This document shows, one piece after another, positions 54,560 to 63,931 of a stretch of 64,000 nucleotides of DNA (position 1 is the first letter of the stretch; the number at the start of each line of letters is the position of its first letter). This DNA comes from an uncultured Synergistales bacterium. GTDB lineage: Bacteria > Synergistota > Synergistia > Synergistales > Aminobacteriaceae. The stretch lies in contig CAJOMU010000004.1 in assembly GCA_905235735.1 (NCBI GenBank), positions 79,441-143,440 on the forward strand, given 5' to 3'. The translations under genes were made by a program, and so were the position numbers. The notes beneath the pieces were generated by a model. It was not told the origin of the DNA and did no database searches. It worked only from the letters and a program-made list of their open reading frames with translations.

Positions 54560-55849
54560 TTGAATATTAAATACAAAGCGGGCATGACTTTATACCGTTC
54601 ATTAGTCAGCACATTCTTCACGCTCGGAGGATTGAAGATTCTCAACCGCAAATATAAGAATGACATGTACGGCAGAGACGGAAATGTTAAAGACATTCCA
54701 GAAGGTTGCATATGGGTTCATGCTGTATCCGTCGGTGAAGTTCAATCTGCAAGTTCATTGATACGTCAGATAAAACGCACTAGCACATACCCTTGTGTAC
54801 TATCGACAGTAACGACTACTGGCAGAGATATGGCACTCAGACTTCTTGACGGTATTGCGGACAGAATAATACACAGCCCATTCGATACGAGAAAATTTGT
54901 GTCGCGTTCACTGGATGCTATAAGACCTGCAATATATATCACAATGGAAACTGAATTATGGCCTGAAATGCTCTCTCAGTTGAAAGCACGTAACATACCT
55001 GCATTTCTCGCGAACGGAAGATTATCCGAGAAGAGTTTTAAGCGAATGAAACGCACAAAATTTTTCTGGAGAGGAGTTATCGAATGTCTGAGCAAATTAA
55101 TGGTACGTTTCGAAAAGGACAAAGAGAAATTCATGACGTTCGGAGTTCCTGAAGAAAAGATAATCATAACTGGAGACTGCAAGGTAGATGCACTTCTTGA
55201 AAGACGCAAGCAGACAAGTCCGGAAAAATGGAACTGGCTGAAAAAGAATAATGCTCCTCTTTTCGTTGCAGGCAGTACTCATCAGGGAGAAGACGATGTA
55301 GTTATCTCAGCATTCAGAATCATTCACAGAAAGTATCCTGATGCGACACTTGCTATTGTTCCCCGACATCCTGAACGTGCATTGATGACCGTAGCTTCAG
55401 CTCTTCCGTATTCGGATATACATGCGGAATTATTATCGCGTATTGACCGTGAGAAATGCAATCATAATTCGAACGTGATTGTCATAGATCGTGTTGGGAT
55501 TCTCTTTGACCTTTACGCTGCTGCTGATGCTGTATTCGTCGGAGGGAGTTTAGTCGAGAAGGGAGGACAGAATCCATTTGAGCCTGCATTGTTCGGACTG
55601 CCAGCAATACATGGGCCATGCATGACGGATTTCCCTGACACATCAAGAATGGATTCAATGTGTGCAGCTGTATGCGTGAATAATGATTCGGAACTCGCAC
55701 ATGCATGGGAAGAAGCGTTATCGCCATCGAGTTCTGCGAAGGCACTGCGTGATTGTGATGCATACTTCAGGACATTGGGAGGTGCGGCAAAACGAACATG
55801 GGCAGAAATCGAATCGTACATGCTTGACAGAAAAAAGGCCGGAGAGTAA
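54560..55849 (+). CDS. waaA: 3-deoxy-D-manno-octulosonic acid transferase
   Basis: A 429-residue WaaA/KdtA (GT30) that adds Kdo to lipid A precursors at the inner membrane, showing an LPS-type outer membrane. The N-terminal hydrophobic segment, W-V-H-A-V-S-V-G-E-V with the catalytic Glu, P-x-E-T-E-L-W-P-like ITMETELWPE, and GGSLVEKGGQNPFEPA are intact. The start is TTG 54560, nine bases after AGGAGG. A TATAAT at 54533-54538 is a possible -10. Its end carries the promoter of the tRNA cluster. Confidence 0.95.
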   Translation: MNIKYKAGMTLYRSLVSTFFTLGGLKILNRKYKNDMYGRDGNVKDIPEGCIWVHAVSVGEVQSASSLIRQIKRTSTYPCVLSTVTTTGRDMALRLLDGIADRIIHSPFDTRKFVSRSLDAIRPAIYITMETELWPEMLSQLKARNIPAFLANGRLSEKSFKRMKRTKFFWRGVIECLSKLMVRFEKDKEKFMTFGVPEEKIIITGDCKVDALLERRKQTSPEKWNWLKKNNAPLFVAGSTHQGEDDVVISAFRIIHRKYPDATLAIVPRHPERALMTVASALPYSDIHAELLSRIDREKCNHNSNVIVIDRVGILFDLYAAADAVFVGGSLVEKGGQNPFEPALFGLPAIHGPCMTDFPDTSRMDSMCAAVCVNNDSELAHAWEEALSPSSSAKALRDCDAYFRTLGGAAKRTWAEIESYMLDRKKAGE

Positions 55850-55852
55850 AAT
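55824..55852 (+). promoter_or_regulatory. Promoter of tRNA cluster
   Basis: TTGACA (55824-55829), 17-base spacer, TAAAAT (55847-55852), inside the last codons of waaA, 18 bases before tRNA-Val. Confidence 0.85.
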
Positions 55853-55870
55853 ATCACTCGTTGTTTCGCG

Positions 55871-55945
55871 GGGCGGATAGTTCAGCGGTAGAACACCTGC
55901 TTTACACGCAGGGGGTCGTAGGTTCGAACCCTGCTTCGCCCACCA
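55871..55945 (+). tRNA. tRNA-Val (TAC)
   Basis: 75 bases including CCA: acceptor GGGCGGA/TTCGCCC, anticodon loop TTTACAC with TAC, T-arm TTCGAAC. First of four tRNAs in one unit. Confidence 0.96.
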
Positions 55946-55956
55946 AGAGATTACGC

Positions 55957-56034
55957 GGGGTCGTAGCTCAGTCGGTTTAGAGTGTCGGCCTGTCACGCCG
56001 AAGGTCGCGAGTTCAAGTCTCGTCGGCCCCGCCA
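55957..56034 (+). tRNA. tRNA-Asp (GTC)
   Basis: 78 bases including CCA: acceptor GGGGTCG/CGGCCCC, anticodon loop CTGTCAC with GTC, T-arm TTCAAGT. Confidence 0.95.
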
Positions 56035-56051
56035 ATAATCCATCAAAGCGA

Positions 56052-56127
56052 GGCGGGATAGCTCAGTTGGTAGAGCAATGGACTGAAAATCCATGTGTCC
56101 CCGGTTCAATTCTGGGTCCCGCCACCA
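56052..56127 (+). tRNA. tRNA-Phe (GAA)
   Basis: 76 bases including CCA: acceptor GGCGGGA/TCCCGCC, anticodon loop CTGAAAA with GAA, T-arm TTCAATT. Confidence 0.96.
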
Positions 56128-56145
56128 GTGATAATAAATATGATT

Positions 56146-56220
56146 GCGGAAGTAGCTCAGGGGTAGAGCACAACCTTGCCAAGGTTGGGGTCGCGGGTTC
56201 AAATCCCGTCTTCCGCTCCA
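56146..56220 (+). tRNA. tRNA-Gly (GCC)
   Basis: 75 bases including CCA: acceptor GCGGAAG/CTTCCGC, anticodon loop TTGCCAA with GCC, T-arm TTCAAAT. Confidence 0.96.
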
Positions 56221-56242
56221 AAAATAAAAAACGAAAATTATA

Positions 56243-56272
56243 GCTTCAGGGTTTTTACTCTGAGGCTTTTTT
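56243..56272 (+). terminator. Terminator of tRNA cluster
   Basis: GCTTCAG (56243-56249) pairs with CTGAGGC (56260-56266), followed by six T. Confidence 0.85.
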
Positions 56273-56283
56273 ACATGTTACGT

Positions 56284-59200
56284 TCACTCACGTCCGCAGT
56301 AATATCTGAATGCACATTCCTTGCATGTATCAACGTCTGATGTCCCGCAATCGAAATCCTTCGCGATTATCTTCCTGATAGTATCGTCAAAGCCCTTCAT
56401 GATTTCTTCGGCTTCATCCCGGTTATATTTGTATGTTATTTCAGGTGAATTCCCGTTTTCACCTGTGTAGTATATTCTCAGACTGGAGACATTAAGGCCT
56501 GTCGTGTTCTCAACGAGATATGCATATGCGTTTACCTGCCTTCGGTAATTTTCAAGTCGTTCTCTGTCTCTGTTGATATTGATGTTGGGCTTAGGGCCTG
56601 ATTTGAAATCCGTTATCTCAAATTCTCCGTCCCTCATTGAGATTAAATCCGCAATTCCTTCAAGAATATAATCATTGCGCATTATGTTCACTTCCGATTC
56701 TGCTCGCCACACAAATGACCAGTCGCTTCCCTGACGCATCACATATTTCATCACCTGACTTAGTGCCTCTTCACGTACTGCCTTCGAGAGATACACCTGA
56801 TTACTTCGCGATAAGGTGTAGTAGTTCGCATTGAACCATTGCTCAATATTCTCTTCTGTTATCTTGGCCTCTTCATGTCTCTCTGCTGCCTTGTGAATGT
56901 CCTCAAGGGTTGCATGTACCAATACGCCCATGAACGTATGATTTGATATTCCAGGCTGAAACTCAAGCTCACGGAAAAATTTGTACTGCTTCGGACACGT
57001 CTCGTAAAGCAGAACATGCTGTGTGAATGAATATATATTCTTCGTTCCTGAATCTTTCAGCGGACTTATCTCTATTGATTCTGAATCAAAATTTTCATCT
57101 GCATCTGCAAGTTTGTTATAGCATTTCTCAAAGTATCTGCTCGGAGTGTTCGGAGTTTCATTGCATGTGAGTATCAGTAAGTCCTGTGCCCTTGAGAACG
57201 CAACGTAAAATAATCTCCAGAAATCGAAAAATTTAATCTGGTCTTCAGGTTCAAATTCTGGACGCTTGTAGTACTTTCTCGATATGTCCCGTATCATTGA
57301 GTCATTCACATTATGATTCACATTCTTATCAGGGAATGACCATAACGAGTCTACAAATACTATCGGGAATTCCATTCCTTTGGCCTGATGTATCGTCATG
57401 AATGCTACATGCCCCGAAGGAATTTCACTGCTGTTTTCTGATTCGTATTCGTCAACGCCCTCTTCAATCTGAAAGCGTATGTGTATGTTCATCATCATCT
57501 GAAACTGATTCACCATATACTTTGCGTTTATGCTGTTCACGTTATGACTGCTCTCGAATTTCCGAATCACTTCAACTAACTTCGCCAGGTTACGCGCAGG
57601 TCTCGTTGCCTTAATGCCGTTGCTTATGTCCTCATCAAGTGCCTTATTGAACGGAAAAAATGCGAACATCTGATACAGTAAATCCGAATATGTGTAGTTC
57701 GCATATCCCTGTAACTTATCGTGATAGTCTCTCTTCTCCAGCAGCCACTTCTTTAACTCCTCGTATGCCGGCTTGTTTATGAACTTATTCACGTTCGTAA
57801 GACATCCACGATAATAGCTTACGTAGCTCGGCTGTACTCCATTGAAGTTGAACGCTCCAGAATTCAGAGACTTAAAATATTCAGTGAACATTGAGATTAA
57901 ACATCCTATCGCAAAACGTATCTCTCCCCTCTCAAAGAACATGTTAGATCTCGGTGAATATACATCGATGTTATGATTTTCAAGATAGTTAGAGAGTGCC
58001 TGTACTCTTGATGCTTTCACTGACCTGAAGAGGAATGCAATCTGATTATAGTCCATGATTCTTCCTGTATCTTTGAGATGTCTGATGAAATTCAAAATCT
58101 TTTCATGCCATTCTTCAGGGTCATTCAGTCCTGCAAGCCTCATTACAGGTGTGCTATTGCTCTTTCGGTATGCTTCGAGGTTCTTATCGTGTCTGAAATT
58201 TTCCCATGTGAAGAATTTTCCTGTGTCATTCATCCATTCACTGAAGAACTTTACGATTCCGTCAAGTGAACGATAATTGAGCATTAATCTGACTGTCCTG
58301 CATTCATTCTTTCCGAACTTGTCGGGGAACTCTAAGATATTTCTCACTGATGCTCCCCTGAATCTATACAGGCTTTGATCGTCATCACCTACAACACATA
58401 TATTCTTGCGTTCACCTGCAATCAGAAAGATTAATTGTTCCTGCACATAATTCGTGTCCTGATACTCGTCTACCATGATGTACGTTATCTTGTCCTGAAT
58501 ATCCGCTAATATCTCAGGGTTATTCCGAAGAAGTTTGTATGTCTCTGTCAGCATTGATGAATATGTCATTGCATTATTATCAGCAAGAATTTCTTCATGT
58601 ACCTTCATGGCCTGACCCATAAAGCTGATACCTTCATCTGAATCATTTGCGAGTTCTTCAGGGTCAGCAAGTTCCTCTGAAAGTGCGCTTATGACATCCC
58701 GAAGTTCACATGACATCCTCCATTTTCCTGAGCCGTGATTCTTCAGTGCCGAATCAATTCCGTCTATGCCCGTGAATCGATTCATGTTCTGCATTATGAG
58801 ATAGGCATGATCAAATTCATCGAGAACTCTGAAGTTTCGTTTTAGTCTCGTGAACTCCGCATACTCCTTCAGGATTCTTCCGCATATCTCGTGAAATGTT
58901 CCCGTGTACATCATGTTCACATCAGCAGGTATTTTTCTCGATGCTAATTCCTCTGTTATTCTCGCGTTCAATTCTGAGGCTGCCTTGCTGGTGAATGATG
59001 CAAGCATAATATTTTCAGGTTTCACATGCCTCTTCTGAATCAAAAATACTGTCCTCTGAACAAGCGTAAATGTCTTTCCTGTTCCAGGCCCGGCAATAAT
59101 CAGAACAGGCCCGTTTGATGATGTTATTGCTTCCTTCTGTGCTTCATTGGCTGATCCAAAATCGAAATCTGCAAATTCATCTGCTGCAATTTTCTCAGCT

Positions 59201-60483
59201 TCACTCTCTGGACTTTCCTCTTTGCTTTCTGTCTTCTCCTCAATGCCGAGATATAACATCAACGCATTCTTCTGATTTTTATCCTCGCAGAATTTTATGA
59301 CGGATTTATCTGCTGTTCTGAAATCCTTTCTTGAGACCAGCATTATGCATTCAGCACTTAAACCGTCAATGCCTGCACAGTTTATCTCCTGAGAATATGA
59401 AGCTAAGTTATCGGGAAGTTCATAATGCACAACGAATCTAATATCGCGTCTCTGAATGTCATTATAGAGAACTCTCGGTGTAATGATGACCTTATCATCA
59501 ATGCCGGAATAATCACGCAATGATTCTCGAATCTTGTATGCGCTCTCTGGGTTTGAACAGTAAATTATGCCGGGCAGATCCTTTTTCTGTTCGAGGATTT
59601 CATTCAGGGCTGACGCTTTCTTCTCAGCACGTATGACCCTGAATGTTACGTTTGGACGATTGAACCCCGTTATGATTCTCAGAGGTGATATTAGAGACTT
59701 CATGCATTCCTGACGAAGTAACGGAGGAGTTGAATTCGCAAATATCACTGTAGGAATTCGTTTTGTGCTCAGTGATGAGATTAATGCTTTTGATTCTTTC
59801 AGGTTATCCGGCATTCCCCATTGAAGAATTATTGCTGCCATTGAAATTTCAACTGAACGAAGGAGATTCAGAATTTCATCGCTCTTTAGCTCATCAAGTG
59901 CAGCATAGACTATCTTGTATGTTCCGTTCTTAATGTCTCGCATCAGGCTTCGCTTCTTCGTGGAAGTCATATCAGGCAGAAGGTATGCATAATGCAGATT
60001 TGATTCGCGAGTTTTCTTGTCGGGTATTTCGGGAGTGATCACGAGAGTTAGACCGGGCATTAACATTGCAGGAAGTTTACAGCATAAACTCTTTCCGTAA
60101 TCGTCCGGCATTGAACAGAATACATCACGTCCTGAAAGTATCGCATTGATGACTTCTTCCTGTCCTGCTCTGAAAGAATCATAACCGAAATGCTGACGTA
60201 AAAGCGAGACGAGATAATTCACTTTCGGCTTCTGAGGTTCAGGTTTCGATTTCGGTTTCTCTGGTTCAAGTTTCTGATTCTGCTGAATCATCGCAATTAA
60301 CTTTCTGCTTTGTTCCTGTGCTTCGGTCAACTGCGTCTTCAATCCGTCTATCTCTGCTGTCTTCTCTTCAATCTGTGATTTGAGCGTCTTTATCTCTGCT
60401 TCCTGACGTGATGCTTTTTCATTCAGCAATTTCATTCTGGCATTAATTACGTTCTGTACCTGCTGTTTTTCTTCGTCGGTCAA
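56284..60483 (-). CDS. RecQ-like/UvrD-like helicase/RecB-type nuclease fusion
   Basis: A 1399-residue protein in four parts. Residues 1-75: coiled coil. Residues about 90-415: a RecQ-like module (F-x-Y-x-x-F-R-x-G-Q-E-E-V-I; G-F-N-R-P-N-V-T-F) that looks decayed: Walker A is P-D-D-Y-G-K-S, the DEAH box is A-A-I-I-L-Q-W, motif VI A-G-R-D-G is A-G-I-D-G, and the zinc Cys are absent. Residues about 440-1080: a UvrD/PcrA-type SF1 helicase with intact AGPGTGKT (464-471), V-D-E-Y-Q-D-T and G-D-D-D-Q-S-L-Y-R-F-R-G. The C-terminal part: a PD-(D/E)XK nuclease (G-I-A-D-L-I, I-T-D-F-K-S-G) with Cys in Y-E-T-C-P and C-K-E-C-x5-C, as in AddB/Cas4-type Fe-S nucleases. It likely processes DNA ends in recombination repair or defence. 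Confidence 0.88.
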   Translation of the reverse strand: MTDEEKQQVQNVINARMKLLNEKASRQEAEIKTLKSQIEEKTAEIDGLKTQLTEAQEQSRKLIAMIQQNQKLEPEKPKSKPEPQKPKVNYLVSLLRQHFGYDSFRAGQEEVINAILSGRDVFCSMPDDYGKSLCCKLPAMLMPGLTLVITPEIPDKKTRESNLHYAYLLPDMTSTKKRSLMRDIKNGTYKIVYAALDELKSDEILNLLRSVEISMAAIILQWGMPDNLKESKALISSLSTKRIPTVIFANSTPPLLRQECMKSLISPLRIITGFNRPNVTFRVIRAEKKASALNEILEQKKDLPGIIYCSNPESAYKIRESLRDYSGIDDKVIITPRVLYNDIQRRDIRFVVHYELPDNLASYSQEINCAGIDGLSAECIMLVSRKDFRTADKSVIKFCEDKNQKNALMLYLGIEEKTESKEESPESEAEKIAADEFADFDFGSANEAQKEAITSSNGPVLIIAGPGTGKTFTLVQRTVFLIQKRHVKPENIMLASFTSKAASELNARITEELASRKIPADVNMMYTGTFHEICGRILKEYAEFTRLKRNFRVLDEFDHAYLIMQNMNRFTGIDGIDSALKNHGSGKWRMSCELRDVISALSEELADPEELANDSDEGISFMGQAMKVHEEILADNNAMTYSSMLTETYKLLRNNPEILADIQDKITYIMVDEYQDTNYVQEQLIFLIAGERKNICVVGDDDQSLYRFRGASVRNILEFPDKFGKNECRTVRLMLNYRSLDGIVKFFSEWMNDTGKFFTWENFRHDKNLEAYRKSNSTPVMRLAGLNDPEEWHEKILNFIRHLKDTGRIMDYNQIAFLFRSVKASRVQALSNYLENHNIDVYSPRSNMFFERGEIRFAIGCLISMFTEYFKSLNSGAFNFNGVQPSYVSYYRGCLTNVNKFINKPAYEELKKWLLEKRDYHDKLQGYANYTYSDLLYQMFAFFPFNKALDEDISNGIKATRPARNLAKLVEVIRKFESSHNVNSINAKYMVNQFQMMMNIHIRFQIEEGVDEYESENSSEIPSGHVAFMTIHQAKGMEFPIVFVDSLWSFPDKNVNHNVNDSMIRDISRKYYKRPEFEPEDQIKFFDFWRLFYVAFSRAQDLLILTCNETPNTPSRYFEKCYNKLADADENFDSESIEISPLKDSGTKNIYSFTQHVLLYETCPKQYKFFRELEFQPGISNHTFMGVLVHATLEDIHKAAERHEEAKITEENIEQWFNANYYTLSRSNQVYLSKAVREEALSQVMKYVMRQGSDWSFVWRAESEVNIMRNDYILEGIADLISMRDGEFEITDFKSGPKPNININRDRERLENYRRQVNAYAYLVENTTGLNVSSLRIYYTGENGNSPEITYKYNRDEAEEIMKGFDDTIRKIIAKDFDCGTSDVDTCKECAFRYYCGRE

Positions 60484-60519
60484 ATGGATTCACTCCCTAT
60501 AACGCCTATTATACCCGTA

Positions 60520-61500
60520 TCACTTCACGAGAGGCCGCCACCATGATTCATTTTCAAGATACCATTGAATAGTCTTGTGAATTCCGTCAGCAAATTTCGT
60601 TTCGGGAAGCCACCCTAATCTCGAATGAATCTTTGAAGGATCAATCGCATATCGTAAGTCATGACCTTTCCTGTCAGTTACGAATTGAATCAAGCTCTCA
60701 GGTTTTCCAAGTTCACGGCAGATTAACTTCACAATGTCGATATTCCTCATCTCGTTATGTCCGCCTATGTTGTAGATTTCACCTTCCGAATCTTCATCGT
60801 GAATTATCATGTCGATAGCTCTGCAATGATCCTCAACGTAAAGCCAATCACGAACGTTTATGCCCTGACCGTAAACAGGAAGAGGTTTATCGTGAAGTGC
60901 ATTGATTATCATCAGTGGAATCAATTTCTCTGGGAAATGATAAGGCCCGTAATTGTTTGAACATCTTGATATGCTCACAGGAAGGTTATACGTCCTGTGA
61001 TACGCCTGCACTAACATATCTGCTCCTGCCTTCGATGCTGAATACGGAGACGATGCCTTTATGGGAGTTTCCTCAGTGAAAAACAAATCTGGTCTGTCCA
61101 ATGGCAAATCACCATATACTTCGTCAGTGCTGACCTGATGATAACGTTTTATTCCGAACTTCATGCATGCATCGAGCAATACACCTGTGCCTAATGTATT
61201 TGTGAAGAGGAAGATTCCGGGATTATCGATTGAACGGTCAACATGAGATTCAGCCGCAAAGTTTATGATTATGTCGGGGTGTTCACGCTCAAAGAGTGAA
61301 TATATCTTTTCGCGGTCGCATATGTCCAGTTTGAAGAAGTCTATTCTGTTCTCTGCGATTACCTGTTTGAGCGTGTTGATGTTCCCTGCATACGTGAGCT
61401 TGTCTATGCATATGATTCTGTCTTCGGGGTGAGCTTTCAGCATGTGAAAGATGAAATTGCTTCCTATGAAACCTGCTCCTCCCGTAACGATTATCTTCAT
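60520..61500 (-). CDS. rmlB: dTDP-glucose 4,6-dehydratase
   Basis: Second step of dTDP-L-rhamnose synthesis, 326 residues. NAD-binding T-G-G-A-G-F-I-G-S-N-F is at residues 6-16, catalytic Y-S-A-S-K-A-G-A-D and S-T-D-E-V-Y-G-D with the Asp-Glu pair are present. It is last of the rml operon, overlapping rmlC by four bases. Confidence 0.96.
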   Translation of the reverse strand: MKIIVTGGAGFIGSNFIFHMLKAHPEDRIICIDKLTYAGNINTLKQVIAENRIDFFKLDICDREKIYSLFEREHPDIIINFAAESHVDRSIDNPGIFLFTNTLGTGVLLDACMKFGIKRYHQVSTDEVYGDLPLDRPDLFFTEETPIKASSPYSASKAGADMLVQAYHRTYNLPVSISRCSNNYGPYHFPEKLIPLMIINALHDKPLPVYGQGINVRDWLYVEDHCRAIDMIIHDEDSEGEIYNIGGHNEMRNIDIVKLICRELGKPESLIQFVTDRKGHDLRYAIDPSKIHSRLGWLPETKFADGIHKTIQWYLENESWWRPLVK

Positions 61501-62054
61501 GAGTTCATCAGCTCCTTCAACGTTGGAAGACGTTTATCCTTGTCCGACATGATTAACTCACAGCCCACATCAGGCCAAGCTATATTGATGTCCGGGTCAT
61601 TCCAGATTATTCCGCCTTCGTCATTCGGATGCCAATAGTCATCGCACTTGTAGCAGAACTCGGCCAAGTCAGAGAGGACGATGAAACCGTGAGCGAAGTT
61701 TTTCGGAATGAATAACTGTTTGTGATTCTCTTCTGAAAGTTCAATCCCGAAATATTTCCCGAATGTCTTGCTTCCCTTTCGGAAATCCACAGCTACATCA
61801 TAAACACTGCCTCTGATTGTTCGTACAAGTTTCGTCTGAGGAAAATTAATCTGAAAATGTAATCCCCTCAATACACCTTTAGTGCTGCTGCTCTGATTGT
61901 CCTGAACGAACGTAATATCAATCCCTTCTTCACTCATCTCACGGAAATTATATGTCTCCGAGAAATATCCGCGTTTATCTCCGTGTACTGTCGGAGTGAT
62001 TACGCATAATCCTTCAATGCCTCCAACGTTATGCTCAACCTTAATCTGTCCCAT
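61497..62054 (-). CDS. rmlC: dTDP-4-dehydrorhamnose 3,5-epimerase
   Basis: Third step of the pathway, 185 residues of cupin fold. R-G-Y-F-S-E-T-Y-N, catalytic His in L-R-G-L-H-F-Q, Asp in V-A-V-D-F-R-K-G-S and F-A-H-G-F are present. It overlaps rmlD by 14 bases. Confidence 0.95.
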   Translation of the reverse strand: MGQIKVEHNVGGIEGLCVITPTVHGDKRGYFSETYNFREMSEEGIDITFVQDNQSSSTKGVLRGLHFQINFPQTKLVRTIRGSVYDVAVDFRKGSKTFGKYFGIELSEENHKQLFIPKNFAHGFIVLSDLAEFCYKCDDYWHPNDEGGIIWNDPDINIAWPDVGCELIMSDKDKRLPTLKELMNS

Positions 62055-62946
62055 TTATCTCAAGATACCTCCTTAATGCATCTCTCCAGTCAGGCAATGG
62101 TTCAAAACCTGACGCTTTCAGTTTGCTTTTGTCTAAACGCGAATTGAATGGTCGTTTTGCTTTCGATAATCCGTATTCAGATGTCGAAACTGGAATCACG
62201 TTTATGTTTTTGCCTGCCTGCCTGAATATTTCACATGCAAAATCATACCAGCTTATGAAACCTCCTTCATTAGTCGCATGATATATCCCGAACTTGCTTG
62301 TTTCATTCATATCTGCAAGCAGTCTCGATAAATCCGGCGTATATGTTGGTGTTCCTATCTGGTCATTCACGACTCTCAATGTTTCATGAGTCTTCGAGAG
62401 TTTAAGCATGGTCTTCACGAAATTGTTTCCGTTAGGCCCGAATACCCATGCAATTCTAACGATGAAGAAGTTCGGAACAAATTTTTTCACTGCGAGTTCA
62501 CCTTCAAGTTTTGTCTGACCGTAATAGTTCAATGGTGCATATGATTCATCTTCAGGTTGCCATGCACGCACACCTGTTCCGTCAAAGATGTAATCTGTGC
62601 TGATATACGTCATGACTGCATCAATATCACTGCATGATCTCGCAATGTTCTCTGTACCTTCAGCGTTGATTGCATGAACCTTTGAACGATTCGATTCATC
62701 TTCTGCTGCATCTACTGCTGTCCATGCTGCACAGTGAATCACTCTTGAAGGCTTCACTCTCTTCATGGCCTCGTCAACTGCTTCATGATTCGTAATGTCG
62801 AGCTGAACATACTCACATGATTCTTCACCTGCAAAACTTTCCTGAATGTCTGACGCAATGCATTCAGTTCCTCTTGATGACAATTCATGAATCAAATCGC
62901 GTCCTAACTGGCCATTTGCACCAGTAACAAATATTTTTTCACGCAT
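62041..62946 (-). CDS. rmlD: dTDP-4-dehydrorhamnose reductase
   Basis: Final step to dTDP-L-rhamnose, 301 residues, SDR fold. [11 protein letters not shown] is at residues 7-17, and S-T-D-Y-I-F-D-G plus Y-G-Q-T-K-L-E-G-E carry the active Tyr-Lys pair. It overlaps rmlA by eight bases. Confidence 0.95.
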   Translation of the reverse strand: MREKIFVTGANGQLGRDLIHELSSRGTECIASDIQESFAGEESCEYVQLDITNHEAVDEAMKRVKPSRVIHCAAWTAVDAAEDESNRSKVHAINAEGTENIARSCSDIDAVMTYISTDYIFDGTGVRAWQPEDESYAPLNYYGQTKLEGELAVKKFVPNFFIVRIAWVFGPNGNNFVKTMLKLSKTHETLRVVNDQIGTPTYTPDLSRLLADMNETSKFGIYHATNEGGFISWYDFACEIFRQAGKNINVIPVSTSEYGLSKAKRPFNSRLDKSKLKASGFEPLPDWRDALRRYLEINGTD

Positions 62947-63829
62947 CTATATACTTCCCTTCTAACACATCTCGCAAGTATTGACCGTATTGATTCTTGC
63001 TGAGTTTCTCTGCAATTTTCATCACATCATCTCTTGAGATCCATCCGTTGAGATATGTAATTTCTTCAAGACATGCAATCTTTCTGTGCTGGTGAGTCTC
63101 AAGAGTTCTCACGAAGTTAGTTGCATCTGCAAGGCTCTCATGAGTACCAGTGTCTAACCAAGTGAATCCCTGACCTAGAAGTTCAACGTTAAGTTCACCA
63201 AGTTCAAGATAGATTCGATTGAGGTCAGTGATTTCGAGTTCACCGCGTTTTGAGGGCTTCAAGTTCTCTGCGAATTCAATTACTCTGTTATCGTAGAAAT
63301 ATAATCCCGTAACACAATAATTGCTTTTGGGTTTTACTGGTTTCTCCTCGATTGATACTGCATGACCATTTGAATCAAATTCAACGATTCCGAATCTTTC
63401 AGGGTCATCAACATAGTATCCGAATATTGTTGCACCCTTTCCTGATTCTGCGTTTCTCACTGCCTCATTTAATCTTTTCACTAGGCCATGACCAGAGAAT
63501 ATATTATCTCCGAGTATCATTGCTGCTGAATCATTTCCGATGAACTTCTTCCCGATTATGAATGCCTGCGCTAATCCTTCAGGCTTTGGCTGTTCCTCAT
63601 ACGAGAAGTGTACACCGAAATGACTTCCATCACCTAAGAGTTTTTCAAAGCGCGGCAAATCTTCGGGAGTTGAGATTATGAGGATGTCGCGAATTTTTGC
63701 CTGCATTAACACTGAGACGGGGTAATATATCATAGGTTTATCGTAGACTGGCAATAACTGTTTGGATGTTACGAAAGTCAGAGGATATAAACGTGAACCG
63801 CTTCCTCCGGCCAAGACTATACCTTTCAT
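62939..63829 (-). CDS. rmlA: Glucose-1-phosphate thymidylyltransferase
   Basis: First step of dTDP-rhamnose synthesis, 296 residues. [11 protein letters not shown] and [15 protein letters not shown] mark the nucleotidyltransferase; E-K-P and W-L-D-T-G-T-H are further signatures. AAGGAGG precedes the ATG at 63829. First gene of rmlADCB, which feeds O-antigen or other surface glycans, in keeping with waaA nearby. Confidence 0.96.
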   Translation of the reverse strand: MKGIVLAGGSGSRLYPLTFVTSKQLLPVYDKPMIYYPVSVLMQAKIRDILIISTPEDLPRFEKLLGDGSHFGVHFSYEEQPKPEGLAQAFIIGKKFIGNDSAAMILGDNIFSGHGLVKRLNEAVRNAESGKGATIFGYYVDDPERFGIVEFDSNGHAVSIEEKPVKPKSNYCVTGLYFYDNRVIEFAENLKPSKRGELEITDLNRIYLELGELNVELLGQGFTWLDTGTHESLADATNFVRTLETHQHRKIACLEEITYLNGWISRDDVMKIAEKLSKNQYGQYLRDVLEGKYIDA

Positions 63830-63883
63830 GTTTAAATTATGCCTCCTTCATTTGAGTGTAGGTGAATAAACTTTACCAGCTTA

Positions 63884-63892
63884 TGATACAAT
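63884..63892 (+). promoter_or_regulatory. Extended -10 near right edge
   Basis: TGATACAAT, an extended -10, 40 bases before the GTG at 63932; no convincing -35. Confidence 0.4.
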
Positions 63893-63931
63893 TAGCAAAA
63901 TTTAAGTATAAACGAGAGGAGAGCTTGACAG

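Noticed and set aside
55718..56202. Minus-strand ORFs reading G-P-T-R-L-E-L-A-T and similar
   Set aside because: These are the well-known false proteins antisense to tRNA clusters.
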